DNA of 64,000 nucleotides from SZUA-547 sp963669265 (GCA_963669265.1 OY769916.1:3968001-4032000); one strand, 5' to 3'. Positions 17,321 through 26,837 are shown, numbered from the stretch's first letter. Notes: generated by a model not told the origin, from the letters alone. Numbers and translations are program-made.

Positions 17321-17884
17321 TCACCGGCACCTTCTGAGCCTGCAATTATTCCGCTTCCGGTTCGGGTCCTGCCGAGGTCCAAGAATGTCGATCAGGCGGC
17401 TCATCGCGCTGGTGAATTGCGGGTCTGGCGGTCCGACAGGGCCCGCGATGGACATCTGGGAATGCGTCAGCACTCGATCACCGCGACAGAAGGCGCCGAA
17501 CACTTCGAGCCGGTCCTCAAACTCGCCGCCGGGTATATTTCCGGCGCAAAGCTCAGGCCCGTTCACCGATCCGCTCACCGAGAACGCGAAAACCAACCTT
17601 TGACCCTGACCGGGAGCCTCCGCGACCACGGGCGGGGTCGACCCGAGACGGCGCGGCATTCGGATCGAAGCGACGATTTCCTCTTCCGTCGCGCCGCCAG
17701 GCGGCGATCCAAAGATTTCGATCGGCGCGCCTGCGGCAGCCATGCTGCGAAAATTTGACGGCGCGTAGCCGGTGTGAAACTTGGTGTTGTAAATACTGTC
17801 GCCGGCCATGCTGGCACAGGCGGCGACTGCCACAGCTAGAAGCAGTGGGCCGCCCCGCCAGATAAGACGTGCGATCCGCGTCAT
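17321..17884 (-). CDS. Predicted lipoprotein, paralogue 1 of a tandem family
   Basis: The 187-residue protein starts with a signal peptide ending in the lipobox AVAAC (near residue 23). Blocks shared with paralogue 2 are YAPSNFRSMAAAGAPIEIFG, GQGQRLVFAFSVSG, FGAFCRGDRVLTHSQ and AMSRLIDILGPRQ. It ends with a basic tail (RKRNNCRLRRCR). It is the first gene of the lipoprotein array, so the array promoter probably lies in 17885-17958. The gaps between the three genes are each 50 bases, consistent with duplication of a gene-plus-spacer unit. The product is probably periplasm-facing; its role is unknown. Confidence 0.75.
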   Translation of the reverse strand: MTRIARLIWRGGPLLLAVAVAACASMAGDSIYNTKFHTGYAPSNFRSMAAAGAPIEIFGSPPGGATEEEIVASIRMPRRLGSTPPVVAEAPGQGQRLVFAFSVSGSVNGPELCAGNIPGGEFEDRLEVFGAFCRGDRVLTHSQMSIAGPVGPPDPQFTSAMSRLIDILGPRQDPNRKRNNCRLRRCR

Positions 17885-17958
17885 GTCTGATCCTCCTATG
17901 CGCTCCTCGCCAGACGCTCGGCGACCGGGCGTCGGATGAGGCCGGACACTACGGCCGC

Positions 17959-19974
17959 TCAGACGTCGAGGTCGGACGCGAATTTCGCATTCTCCGTGAT
18001 GTACTGAAAGCGCAGCTCCGGCTTTCGGCCCATCAGACGCTCGACCAGTCCGCCTGTCTCTCCCGGCTCGTCCTCATCGATTGAGACCTGGATCAGCATC
18101 CGCGTCTTCGGATCCATCGTGGTCTCTTTCAATTGCTTCGGCATCATCTCGCCCAAGCCCTTGAACCGACTGACATCGATCGTCCCGCGCGATTTGAACG
18201 CGGTCTCCATCAGGTGATCCCGATCAGCGTCGTCCCTCGCATAAACCGATTTGCCCCCTTGCGTCAGGCGGTAAAGCGGCGGCGCGGCGAGATAGAGATG
18301 CCCCCGGTCGATCAGCGGCCGCATCTGGGTGAAAAAGAACGTCATCAGCAGCGAGGCGATATGCGCGCCGTCCACATCGGCGTCGGTCATGATGATGACC
18401 TTGTCGTAGCGCAGGTCTTCGCTGCGGAACTTGGTGCCGGGCTGCACGCCAAGCGCCTGCATCAGGTCCTGAAGTTCCTGGTTTTGAGCCATCTTGCCCG
18501 CCGTCGCGTTGGCGACGTTCAGGATCTTGCCGCGCAGGGGCAGGATCGCCTGCGTCTTGCGGTTCCGCGCCTGCTTGGCGGAGCCGCCGGCGCTGTCGCC
18601 CTCAACGAGGAAGATCTCGGACCCGTCCCGCGCAGCGTCCGAGCAATCGGCCAGCTTGCCGGGCAGTCGCAGTTTCTTGGTCGCCGATTTGCGCTGGGTC
18701 TCTTTCTCCGCCCTCCGCCGCAGCCGCTCCTCGGCCCGCAGCACCAGATAGTCGAGGATCGCCCCCGCCGTCTTGGTGTCCGAGGCCAGCCAGTTGTCCA
18801 CGCGATCCTTGACCGACAGGCGGACCAGACGGTTGGCGTCGGATGTCGCCAGTTTCTCCTTGGTCTGGCCGACGAATTCCGGGTCGCCGATGAAGGCTGA
18901 GATCATGCCGCAGGCCGCGCCGAACACGTCGTCATCCGAGATGTTCGCCGCTTTCTTGTTGCCGACCAGATCGCCGTAATCCTTGAACGCCCGGGTGACG
19001 GCGGAGCGAAAGCCGCTCTCATGCGTGCCGCCCTGCGGCGTCGGCACCGTGTTGCAGTAGGAGTTCACGAACCCGTCGCGTCCCGGCGCCCAGGTGATCG
19101 CCCATTCGACGGAACCGGCCGTGCCGTCATTGAACCGCTCGGCAAACTGAACCTTGCCCGCGAAGGGGCGCTCCGCGAATGTCTCCGCCCCGGCGATGGT
19201 GGCGGTCAGATATTCCTCCAACCCGCCGGGGAAATGAAACACGTCCTCGGCGGGCGTCTCGTCGCCTTCGCCCAGAAGCTCCGGCGCGCATTTCCAGCGG
19301 ATCTCGACGCCGCCGAAAAGATAGGCTTTCGAGCGCGCCATCTTGTGCAGGCGGGCGGGTTTCAGCCGGGCGCGTTCGCCAAAAATCTCCGGATCGGGAT
19401 GGAAGGTCACGTTGGTGCCGCGCCGGTTCGGGGCGCCGCCGATTTTTCGCAGGCCGCCTTGCGGCAGGCCGCGGCTAAAGTCCTGACGGAACAACTCCCG
19501 ACCGCGCGCGACCTCGACCTCCAACCGGTCCGAGAGCGCGTTGACGACCGAGACGCCGACGCCGTGCAGGCCGCCCGAGGTTTGATACGCCTTGTCGGAG
19601 AATTTCCCGCCCGCATGCAGCGTCGTCAGGATCACTTCCAGCGCCGACTTGTCGGGAAACTTAGGATGCGGGTCGATCGGAATGCCGCGCCCGTTGTCGC
19701 CGATCGTGCAGGACCCGTCCGCGTTCAGCGTCACTTCAATCCGGCTGGCGTGCCCGGCGACGGCCTCATCCATCGAGTTGTCCAGCACCTCGGCCACAAG
19801 GTGATGCAGCGCGCGCTCATCCGTGCCGCCGATATACATGCCGGGGCGTTTTCGCACCGGTTCCAACCCCTCCAACACCTCGATGGAGTGGGCGTCATAC
19901 GCGTCTGAAGCTGCCGTCTGCGCCGCGAAGAGACCATCGTCCGAACGCGCGGCGTTTGAGGCGGGGGCGGTCAT
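17959..19974 (-). CDS. parE: DNA topoisomerase IV subunit B
   Basis: ParE is the ATPase half of topoisomerase IV, which decatenates daughter chromosomes with ParC. The protein has a GHKL ATPase domain (LVAEVLDNSMDEAVAG, IGDNGRGIP, TSGGLHGVGVSVVNALS), a transducer domain, and a TOPRIM domain (FLVEGDSAGGSAKQARNRK, YDKVIIMTDADVDGAHI). The C-terminus ends with RFKGLGEMMPKQL and LMGRKPE as expected. I prefer the ATG at 19974 because GGGGAG lies nine bases before it; the ATG at 19983 directly abuts that site. This is distinguished from GyrB by its shorter length (about 670 residues) and lack of the GyrB insert. Confidence 0.92.
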   Translation of the reverse strand: MTAPASNAARSDDGLFAAQTAASDAYDAHSIEVLEGLEPVRKRPGMYIGGTDERALHHLVAEVLDNSMDEAVAGHASRIEVTLNADGSCTIGDNGRGIPIDPHPKFPDKSALEVILTTLHAGGKFSDKAYQTSGGLHGVGVSVVNALSDRLEVEVARGRELFRQDFSRGLPQGGLRKIGGAPNRRGTNVTFHPDPEIFGERARLKPARLHKMARSKAYLFGGVEIRWKCAPELLGEGDETPAEDVFHFPGGLEEYLTATIAGAETFAERPFAGKVQFAERFNDGTAGSVEWAITWAPGRDGFVNSYCNTVPTPQGGTHESGFRSAVTRAFKDYGDLVGNKKAANISDDDVFGAACGMISAFIGDPEFVGQTKEKLATSDANRLVRLSVKDRVDNWLASDTKTAGAILDYLVLRAEERLRRRAEKETQRKSATKKLRLPGKLADCSDAARDGSEIFLVEGDSAGGSAKQARNRKTQAILPLRGKILNVANATAGKMAQNQELQDLMQALGVQPGTKFRSEDLRYDKVIIMTDADVDGAHIASLLMTFFFTQMRPLIDRGHLYLAAPPLYRLTQGGKSVYARDDADRDHLMETAFKSRGTIDVSRFKGLGEMMPKQLKETTMDPKTRMLIQVSIDEDEPGETGGLVERLMGRKPELRFQYITENAKFASDLDV

Positions 19975-20266
19975 ATGGCTCATCTCCCCGAATCGAACCT
20001 GCTCGAGAACCCATTAGAGCAGGCGAGGGGGGAGGCGCGCAACTCGGCCGCCTCCGATCATCTGTCACTCGACCGGCTTCGAAGACGGCCTCACGCCGAA
20101 TCGCGTGTTCTGGCATAATGCGAAGACGATCCGCGCGTCGCATGCCCGTTATGCGTCGCATCGATGCGGGATCGGAACAGGCGATGGCCTTGAAGGCAGC
20201 AGGCCGTCGCCGTTGGTTTGCAGGATTGAGAACTTGCTGACTCAGGGTGATCCGGAGGGTTCGGCC

Positions 20267-20896
20267 ATGCGAAGTCGCCGCGTCTCAAACCGCCTGAATG
20301 GAAGGCGGTCTCCACACGGACTACTGAGTGCGATTGCGTTTATGGGCGCCGCTTGCGCGGGCGAGCGCGAGTCGGAATACGCGTTGGCCGACAAGCCCTA
20401 CGCCGCGACCGGGTTTGTCGGTGTGATGCTGGACAATGATTGGTGGGAACTCGTTGATCCCCCGGGTGTAAAAGTCGAAGATTCCTATTTCGTCGGTGGC
20501 GCGGTCTCGGCCCGTATCGCCCAGCCAATCGAGGATCTGGACATTGAGATTGAGGGCCAGATCGTGCGCCATCTCCATGGTCAAACCCATTGGGAGTTGA
20601 ACGCGCCAATCGTCGTGGCGCGCTGGAATGCATTTCCGTGGGACGCGCATTTGAACACCAGCGCGGCGTTTGGGATTGGTCCGTCTTTCGCCAGCGAGGC
20701 GCCGCATCTGGAAGTCGAGAATGAAGGCGAAAGCCAAGCGGCGATGGTTTATTGGATGGCGGAAGTGGCGTTCGATTTGCCGGCGGACGATTGGGAGGTG
20801 CTGACGCGTCTTCATCATCGATCCACCGGCTTCGGGACTTTTGGCGAGGACGGCGGCGCGAACGCGCTGGCGCTGGGCGTCCGACGGCGCTTCTAG
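20267..20896 (+). CDS. Outer-membrane beta-barrel protein, PagL-like (putative lipid A deacylase family)
   Basis: The 209-residue protein has an N-terminal signal peptide (to about residue 34, MGAACAGERES) and amphipathic strand-like segments. It ends in RRRF, a beta-barrel C-terminal signature. The segment RLHHRSTGFGTFG followed by GGANALALGVRRRF resembles the H-x-S active-site strand and terminal strand of PagL-type acyloxyacyl/lipid A 3-O-deacylases, though PagL usually has HxSN. The ATG at 20267 is preceded by GGAGGG at a good distance, so the longer ORF from 20105 is not used. The barrel call is fairly secure; enzymatic activity is uncertain. Confidence 0.6.
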   Translation: MRSRRVSNRLNGRRSPHGLLSAIAFMGAACAGERESEYALADKPYAATGFVGVMLDNDWWELVDPPGVKVEDSYFVGGAVSARIAQPIEDLDIEIEGQIVRHLHGQTHWELNAPIVVARWNAFPWDAHLNTSAAFGIGPSFASEAPHLEVENEGESQAAMVYWMAEVAFDLPADDWEVLTRLHHRSTGFGTFGEDGGANALALGVRRRF

Positions 20897-21012
20897 TCGG
20901 CGGTCTCTTTGGATCTAATGCGCAGACTGGGTTCTCTCGGCCCCGTATGCGATCGCCGCCATCCGGTCGGCGAGCGCGAATACGGCGCGCCGCGCCGGTT
21001 CAAATAAAGGCG

Positions 21013-22230
21013 TTATCCCAGCGTCGTCCGCACCTTCACCTCGCTCTCCAGAGTCCGGTGAACCGGGCATTTATCGGCGATCTCCATCAGTTTGGCGCGC
21101 TGGTCGTCCGTCAGGTCGCCGGTCAGGCGAACCGTACGGCGGAATTCATCAATCTTGCCGTTCGACGCCTCGCAGTCCTGACAATCCGTGGCGTGGATCT
21201 TGCCGTGCTCGACATCGACGGCGATGTCCTCCAGCGGCCAGCCTTTCCGCCGCGCATACATCCGGACCGTCATCGAGGTGCAGGCGGCCAGCCCGGCGGA
21301 GACCAGATCATAGGGCGAGGGGCCAAGATCCGTTCCGCCGTAAGAGGCGGGCTCATCCGCTTTGAACTTGTGCTTCGGCCCAACCGCGATGTTTTGCAGG
21401 AACTTGTCCGCGTCGGCCTCTCGGCTGGTGACAAGGCCAGGTTTGGTGCCGAGCGGAGTCGTATTCGCCGCGCGCTCCACGTAGCGGCGCGACCAGGCGG
21501 CGATCACCTCGGCGGCGTAGTCGCCATCCTCGGCGCTCGACAGTAAGTGATCAGCGTTGTCCAGCGTCACGAAGCTCTTGGGGTGCTTTGCGGCGGCGAA
21601 GATCGCGGCGGCGTTCTCGATCCCCACCGTCGCGTCACGGGGGGCGTGCAGAACCATCAGCGCCGCCTTCAGATTGCCGATCGAGTCGTCCAGCTTGGCT
21701 TGCGCGACATCGTCGAGGAAGTCCTTCTTGATGGTGAAAGTCCGTCCGGCCAGCTCCACTTCGGCGGCGCCTTCATCCTCTATCTTGCAAATCATGCCGC
21801 CGAAATTGTGGATGACATGCTCGGGATCCGCCGGCGCGCCGATGGTCGCGACCGCTTTCACTTCGGGAATTTTGGGAGTCGCGGCCAACACAGCGGCCCC
21901 GCCCAGTGAATGTCCGACCAGTAATTGAGGCGCCGCATGGTTCTGTCGCAGCCAGTCGGCGGCGATCACCAGATCATCCACATTGGAGGAGAAAGTGGTG
22001 TCGGCGAACTCGCCGCCCGAGCTGCCCAGGCCGGTGAAATCAAAGCGCAGAACGCCAATGCCAACGGAGGGCAGATGTTGCGCGATCCGCCGCGCCGCCG
22101 CGATGTCCTTTGAACAGGTGAAACAGTGCGCGAATAGGGCGAAGGCGTGCACCGATCCGTCCGGCATGTCGAGTCGCGCCGCCAGAACATCGCCTGAATG
22201 CCCGGTAAATTCGATGTTTTCGGTCGGCAT
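21013..22230 (-). CDS. Fused alpha/beta hydrolase and OsmC-family protein
   Basis: The 405-residue two-domain protein has an N-terminal alpha/beta hydrolase (about 1-260). Its nucleophile elbow is VGHSLGGAAVLAA, and HADHL-type residues (DNADHLLSS) are in the histidine position. The C-terminal domain (about 270-405) is OsmC/Ohr-like: GLAACTSMTVRMYARRKG with the first redox Cys, and CQDCE in place of the usual second Cys region. OsmC proteins reduce organic peroxides. The fusion is a recurring architecture in proteobacteria. It stands alone on the minus strand, divergent from the methyltransferase at 22419. Confidence 0.88.
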   Translation of the reverse strand: MPTENIEFTGHSGDVLAARLDMPDGSVHAFALFAHCFTCSKDIAAARRIAQHLPSVGIGVLRFDFTGLGSSGGEFADTTFSSNVDDLVIAADWLRQNHAAPQLLVGHSLGGAAVLAATPKIPEVKAVATIGAPADPEHVIHNFGGMICKIEDEGAAEVELAGRTFTIKKDFLDDVAQAKLDDSIGNLKAALMVLHAPRDATVGIENAAAIFAAAKHPKSFVTLDNADHLLSSAEDGDYAAEVIAAWSRRYVERAANTTPLGTKPGLVTSREADADKFLQNIAVGPKHKFKADEPASYGGTDLGPSPYDLVSAGLAACTSMTVRMYARRKGWPLEDIAVDVEHGKIHATDCQDCEASNGKIDEFRRTVRLTGDLTDDQRAKLMEIADKCPVHRTLESEVKVRTTLG

Positions 22231-22418
22231 GGCGTTGATCCTCGTTCTGTCGCGGCGACTGGTTATCGGCGCGATATGGGCTCGCGCGACGCGCAGCGCG
22301 AGCGCTGTTTCATCCCACTGACGCGGTTGTGAAACGGTGGGGACGATCCCATTCGTGTTGACACCTTATCCAGCGCATCCGATGAGGGCGAGCGAAGAGG
22401 CGGATCGGAGAGTGGCAA

Positions 22419-23630
22419 ATGGACCCAGTCAATCGGCAGTATGAGGCCTATCCCTATCCCGAACGCGACCCGGCGGACGAAGCCAAGCGCCTGATCGTCG
22501 GAACGCCCTCCAACCCGCTTGAGATTGACCATTTCTTCTACAATGGCGCACGCGACTGGTCTCAGCCCTATCGTGTGCTGGTCGCCGGCGGCGGCACGGG
22601 CGACGCCCTGATCATGCTGGCGCAGCGTCTGGCGGATGTGGGAAGCCCGGCCGAGATCGTCTATCTCGACATGTCGGCCGCCAGCCGGGAGGTCGCGGAG
22701 GCGCGAGCCAGCGCTCGGGGTCTGACCAATATCGAGTTTCGCACCGGCGACCTTTTGACCGCGCCGGATCTCGGCCCCTTCGACTACATCGATTGTTGCG
22801 GCGTGCTGCATCATCTGCCCGAGCCGCAGGCGGGCTTTGACGCGCTCTCGGCGGCGTTGGCCGAGGATGGCGGCATGGGCCTGATGGTCTACGCCCCGCT
22901 GGGCCGGACCGGCGTCTACCCGATGCAGGATGCGCTGAAGGCGCTTTGCGATGGCGAGGCGCCGGAGGCGCAGGTGGCTGTCGCCAAGACCGTTCTGGCG
23001 GATCTGCCGCAAACTAACTGGCTGGCGCGCAACGAATTCGTCGTCGATCACAAGAACAACGACGCCGGGCTCTATGATCTGTTGCTGCACAGCCGCGACC
23101 GACCCTATTTCGCAAACGAACTGCGCGAGTCCCTGAATGAGGCCGGTCTGGAGCTTGTCGCGTTCCCGGAGACCGCGCGCTACATGCCCGAGACCTATTT
23201 GCGCGATGCGGATCTACAGTCGCGCGCCAAGAAGCTGGATGAGTGGGACCGCGCGGCGCTGGCCGAGCGGCTGGCGGGCAATATCAAGCTTCACAACGTC
23301 TATGTCGCCAAGACGGGACGGAAGCGCCAGATCGCCGGTCCGACCTCGCCGCAGGCGGTGCCGGTTCTTCCCGGCGCGACCGGCCGACAGGTTGCGGGCG
23401 CCGTCGCCAAGCAAGGCCGCCTGAAAGTCACGCGTGACGGGCTGAGGATCGAACGCGAGATCTCAAAGCAGGCCGCCCCGTTGATCGCCGGGATCGACGG
23501 CAAACGGTCTTTGGGGCAGATTGCGGAGGGCGCACGCGCAGATTGGATGAAGTTTTCCAGCATGTTCGGCCCGGTTTCTCGCGCGATGGGGGAGATGGGC
23601 GTGCTGTTTTACAGTCGTACATTCGGATAG
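22419..23630 (+). CDS. Class I SAM-dependent methyltransferase with C-terminal PqqD-like domain
   Basis: The 403-residue protein has a Rossmann methyltransferase core: VLVAGGGTGDALIMLAQRL (SAM loop, about 52-70), VYLDMSAASREVAEAR and IDCCGVLHHLPEP. After the core is a C-terminal segment from about residue 310 that reads like a small winged-helix domain of the PqqD type (PLIAGIDGKRSLGQIAEG). The N-terminus QYEAYPYPERDP is typical of this subgroup. The substrate is unknown. It is divergent from the hydrolase-OsmC gene, with about 190 bases between them. Confidence 0.82.
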   Translation: MDPVNRQYEAYPYPERDPADEAKRLIVGTPSNPLEIDHFFYNGARDWSQPYRVLVAGGGTGDALIMLAQRLADVGSPAEIVYLDMSAASREVAEARASARGLTNIEFRTGDLLTAPDLGPFDYIDCCGVLHHLPEPQAGFDALSAALAEDGGMGLMVYAPLGRTGVYPMQDALKALCDGEAPEAQVAVAKTVLADLPQTNWLARNEFVVDHKNNDAGLYDLLLHSRDRPYFANELRESLNEAGLELVAFPETARYMPETYLRDADLQSRAKKLDEWDRAALAERLAGNIKLHNVYVAKTGRKRQIAGPTSPQAVPVLPGATGRQVAGAVAKQGRLKVTRDGLRIEREISKQAAPLIAGIDGKRSLGQIAEGARADWMKFSSMFGPVSRAMGEMGVLFYSRTFG

Positions 23631-23658
23631 CCCGGCAACTGCCTGAAAAAACTTACAT

Positions 23659-24081
23659 TTAATCCGACGCCGCTTCGATAGCGTCGATATCGTCGTCCGT
23701 CAGACCGAAATGATGGCCGATCTCATGCACCAGGACATGCTGGATCATGTGCCCCAGCGTCTCGTCGCCGCGCTCGCACCATTCGTCGAGGATCGGGCGG
23801 CGAAATAGCCAGACTTCGTCCGCGCGGGGCGCGGCGTCCAGAAGGCTCTTCTGGGTCAGATCGACTCCGTGGTAGAGCCCGGTCAGTTCGAACGGGTCTC
23901 TGATCCCCATGACGCGCAACGTCTCTTGATCAGCGAAATCGGAGATCCTGAGCGACAGGTCTCCGCAGCGGTCGCGAAACCGCGCGGGCAGGGCGTCGAA
24001 CGCCGCCTTGGCCAGCCGCTCGAAATCGGCGAGGGAAGGGGCCAGCAGCCCCTCCAGGGTTTGGTCGTCCGGCTCAGCCAA
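23659..24081 (-). CDS. Small zincin-like metallopeptidase
   Basis: The 140-residue cytoplasmic protein has the zinc-binding signature HVLVHEIGHHFGL near the C-terminus, flanked by acidic residues. This matches the short metallopeptidase family formerly called DUF1025. The probable start is a TTG at 24081, giving MAEPDDQTLEGLL. It overlaps the stop of the upstream subtilase by eight bases, so translation is probably coupled. Two unrelated peptidases thus form one small operon. The substrates are unknown. Confidence 0.82.
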   Translation of the reverse strand: MAEPDDQTLEGLLAPSLADFERLAKAAFDALPARFRDRCGDLSLRISDFADQETLRVMGIRDPFELTGLYHGVDLTQKSLLDAAPRADEVWLFRRPILDEWCERGDETLGHMIQHVLVHEIGHHFGLTDDDIDAIEAASD

Positions 24082-25183
24082 GGTTCCAGTGCTTCACCGC
24101 CGACGGCCGTTTCTTCAGGGTCGCGAAATCGGGAACATCCGTCTCCAAAAGGTGCTCCACATCCAGGCGGCGGACCCGTTTCTTGGTGTTGAGCGGCCGG
24201 CGGAGGTTCACGCCGAGCGCGGAGTCGCGCAGCGCCGCCCTTGTGGCCTCCACCACGCGCCAGGCCTCCGGATCGCCCACTTTCGGCAGCAGGTTGCGGT
24301 TCCATTCGATCCAGAGCGCGGCGGCGGCGGCCACTTGCGGCGTCGCATAAGAGGTGCCGCTGACTTTGTCCGCGTCGGTCTTACCGTCCTCGGCCCAGTA
24401 ATGCTTGGTCTTGGTCGAGGCCGCCCGGTTGATGTTGCTGGCCGTGGCCCAGATGTCGATCGCGTCCCATTTGTCGTAGCCCGTTGGCGGATAGTGCCGG
24501 TTCTCCGGCGTCAGCCCGCCGACGCCGATGGTCCGCTGAAGACGTGCGGGGAACACGACGCGGTCAATGATCTGCCCGCCTGCCGCGCAGATCACGACGC
24601 CTTTTTCATACGCCTCGTCAATGGCTTGCTTGGTGTCCTTGCTCAAGCCCGATGAAAGATCGGCGATCGCGTATTTCACAAGTTCGATCGGCCCCAGATT
24701 GCCCGGATTTCCCATCGAAATGGTGATGACCCGGGGCACCGGATCGTAATTCAGCAGATAGCGGATCGCGTCGCCCATCAGATTGAGCTGCTTATTACTC
24801 TGAAAGATCGGCCCGTCGGCGATGCGCACAGGGATCACCCGCACGCCCGGCGCGATGCCCAACAAGCGCTGCGGATCATCAGACAGGATTACCGACAGGG
24901 TCTTGGTGCCGTGATCGGGATAGTCGGTGATCTTATCGAGGAATTCTGGCTTGGGTCCGAATTTGGCGTAAGGTTCGCCGCCGTCGAGCAGATCCGCGTC
25001 CCCTTTGACGATGATGTTTTTGGGCGCCCCCGACCCGTCCGAAAACCCCAAACCCGGATGCTTTGTGATTCCGGTGTCGATATGCCCGATCATCGCGTCT
25101 TTCGCCGCGGCGAGCCGTTTCAGGGCTTGCCGGTAGAGCGTTTTTCGGCCGACCGGGGTCAGGTCCTTGACGAAGTCATCCAT
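24074..25183 (-). CDS. S8 family serine peptidase (subtilase), no signal peptide
   Basis: The 369-residue protein has a complete subtilisin triad: Asp36 in GHIDTGI, His91 in DHGTKT and Ser278 in SGTSYATPQVAAAAAL. The ATG at 25183 is preferred because GGAGG is five bases before it. No signal peptide or propeptide is apparent, so the enzyme should be cytoplasmic, unlike most subtilases. The oxyanion-region Asn is not obvious: the usual place reads ICAAGGQ instead of AAAGN. It is followed by an overlapping metallopeptidase gene. Confidence 0.85.
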   Translation of the reverse strand: MDDFVKDLTPVGRKTLYRQALKRLAAAKDAMIGHIDTGITKHPGLGFSDGSGAPKNIIVKGDADLLDGGEPYAKFGPKPEFLDKITDYPDHGTKTLSVILSDDPQRLLGIAPGVRVIPVRIADGPIFQSNKQLNLMGDAIRYLLNYDPVPRVITISMGNPGNLGPIELVKYAIADLSSGLSKDTKQAIDEAYEKGVVICAAGGQIIDRVVFPARLQRTIGVGGLTPENRHYPPTGYDKWDAIDIWATASNINRAASTKTKHYWAEDGKTDADKVSGTSYATPQVAAAAALWIEWNRNLLPKVGDPEAWRVVEATRAALRDSALGVNLRRPLNTKKRVRRLDVEHLLETDVPDFATLKKRPSAVKHWNLG

Positions 25184-25281
25184 GGGGGCCTCCATTCCTG
25201 TGCACGCCTGATCTTACGTCGGTTCGAGCGATTCACCTATGGGAGAGTAGGGCGCACCCAACTCGGCGAGGCCATCCAACG

Positions 25282-25310
25282 AAAAAGGGCGAGGCCGAAG
25301 CCCCGCCCTT
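25282..25310 (-). terminator. Rho-independent terminator of glnA
   Basis: Read on the minus strand, a stem AAGGGCGGGGC / GCCTCGCCCTT with loop TTCG and one mismatch is followed by a run of five T. It lies 22 bases past the glnA stop codon. Confidence 0.8.
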
Positions 25311-25332
25311 CCGATAATCGCAAAAGCCTGCC

Positions 25333-26742
25333 TTAGCAGGAGTAGTACATCTCGAACTCGACCGGATGCGGGGTGTGCTCGTAGTTGTAGATCTCTTCCC
25401 ATTTGAGATCCATGTAACCCTCGATCTGGTCCTTAGTGAAGACGTCGCCCTGCAGCAGGAAGTCGTGATCCGCCTCCAGCGCGCCCATCGCTTCGCGAAG
25501 GGAGCCGCAGACCGTCGGGATCTCGGCCAGCTCCTCGGGCGGCAGGTCATAGAGATCCTTTTCCGCCGGCTCGCCCGGATGAATCTTGTTCTTAATGCCG
25601 TCTAGGCCGGCCATCAGCAGGGCCGAGAAGCAGAGATAGGGGTTTGCCGAGGGATCCGGGAAACGGGTCTCGACACGCTTAGCTTTCGGGCTCTCCGTCC
25701 ATGGAATACGGCAGGAGGCCGAGCGGTTCCGCGCCGAATAAGCCAGAAGCACCGGCGCCTCGAAGCCCGGGATCAGGCGCTTGTAGGAATTGGTCGACGG
25801 GTTGGTGAAGGCGTTCAGCGCTTTCGCGTGCTTCAGCACGCCGCCGATGTAGTAGATCGCCTCATCCGACAGATCCGCATAGCCAGAACCCGCGAACAGC
25901 GGCTTGCCGTCTTTCCAGATCGACTGGTTGACGTGCATGCCGGTGCCGTTGTCGCCCGCGATCGGCTTCGGCATGAAGGTCGCCGTCTTGCCGTAAGCGG
26001 CGGCAACATTGTGGATGATGTACTTGTACTTCTGAAGATCGTCAGCCTGCTGGGTCAGCGTGCCGAAGATCAGGCCCAGCTCATGCTGACAGGACGCCAC
26101 CTCGTGGTGGTGTTTGTCCACTTTCATGCCGATCGCTTTCATGGTCGACAGCATCTCGGAGCGCATGTCCTGCGCGGCGTCGGTCGGGTTGACCGGGAAG
26201 TAGCCGCCCTTGATGCCCGGGCGGTGGCCCATATTGCCCATCTCGTATTCGGTGTCGGTGTTCCAGGACCCGTCCGCCGCGTCGACCTCGTAGCTGACCT
26301 TGTTGATCGAGTTGGCGAAGCGCACGTCGTCGAACAGGAAGAACTCCGCCTCGGGGCCCCAGAAGGACTGATCGCCGACGCCCGAGGACTTCAGATACGC
26401 CTCGGCTTTGGTGGCGGTGCCGCGCGGGTCGCGCTCGTAATGCTCATTGGTGTCCGGCTCCAGCACGTTGCAGTGCACGCAGAGCGTCTTCTCAGCATAG
26501 AACGGATCCATATAGGCCGAGGAGGTGTCGGGCATCAATTTCATGTCCGACTTCTCGATGCCTTTCCAGCCGGCGATCGAGGAGCCGTCGAACATGAAGC
26601 CCTCTTCGAGGAAATCCTCGTCGACTTCGTCGGAAATCACCGTCACATGCTGCAGCTTGCCGCGCGGGTCGGTGAAACGGATGTCGACATAGGCTACGTC
26701 GTCATCTTTGATGGTCTTAAGAACGGAACTAGCGTCGCTCAT
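25333..26742 (-). CDS. glnA: Glutamine synthetase, type I
   Basis: GlnA makes glutamine from glutamate, ammonia and ATP and forms a dodecamer. The protein is 469 residues with MFDGSSIAGWKGIEKSDM, PEAEFFLFDDVRF, the ATP-site segment NGTGMHVNQSIWKDG, and NPSTNSYKRLIPGFEAP. The adenylylation Tyr is at residue 398 in DLYDLPPEE, so GlnE-type control is expected. It lies 95 bases downstream of glnB on the same strand; glnB-glnA co-transcription is established in Rhodobacter and relatives. Confidence 0.97.
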   Translation of the reverse strand: MSDASSVLKTIKDDDVAYVDIRFTDPRGKLQHVTVISDEVDEDFLEEGFMFDGSSIAGWKGIEKSDMKLMPDTSSAYMDPFYAEKTLCVHCNVLEPDTNEHYERDPRGTATKAEAYLKSSGVGDQSFWGPEAEFFLFDDVRFANSINKVSYEVDAADGSWNTDTEYEMGNMGHRPGIKGGYFPVNPTDAAQDMRSEMLSTMKAIGMKVDKHHHEVASCQHELGLIFGTLTQQADDLQKYKYIIHNVAAAYGKTATFMPKPIAGDNGTGMHVNQSIWKDGKPLFAGSGYADLSDEAIYYIGGVLKHAKALNAFTNPSTNSYKRLIPGFEAPVLLAYSARNRSASCRIPWTESPKAKRVETRFPDPSANPYLCFSALLMAGLDGIKNKIHPGEPAEKDLYDLPPEELAEIPTVCGSLREAMGALEADHDFLLQGDVFTKDQIEGYMDLKWEEIYNYEHTPHPVEFEMYYSC

Positions 26743-26837
26743 CGAATGCCCTCTCTCCGTGTGAGATTTCGCAGATTTTCAGGTTCGCCCGCGCCGCTTG
26801 GCGGGGCGCATGTTTCTTTCAGGCCACCGCTGTTGTG

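Noticed and set aside
26749..26837. Small RNA or riboswitch between glnB and glnA
   Set aside because: The gap is short and I see no convincing conserved secondary structure.
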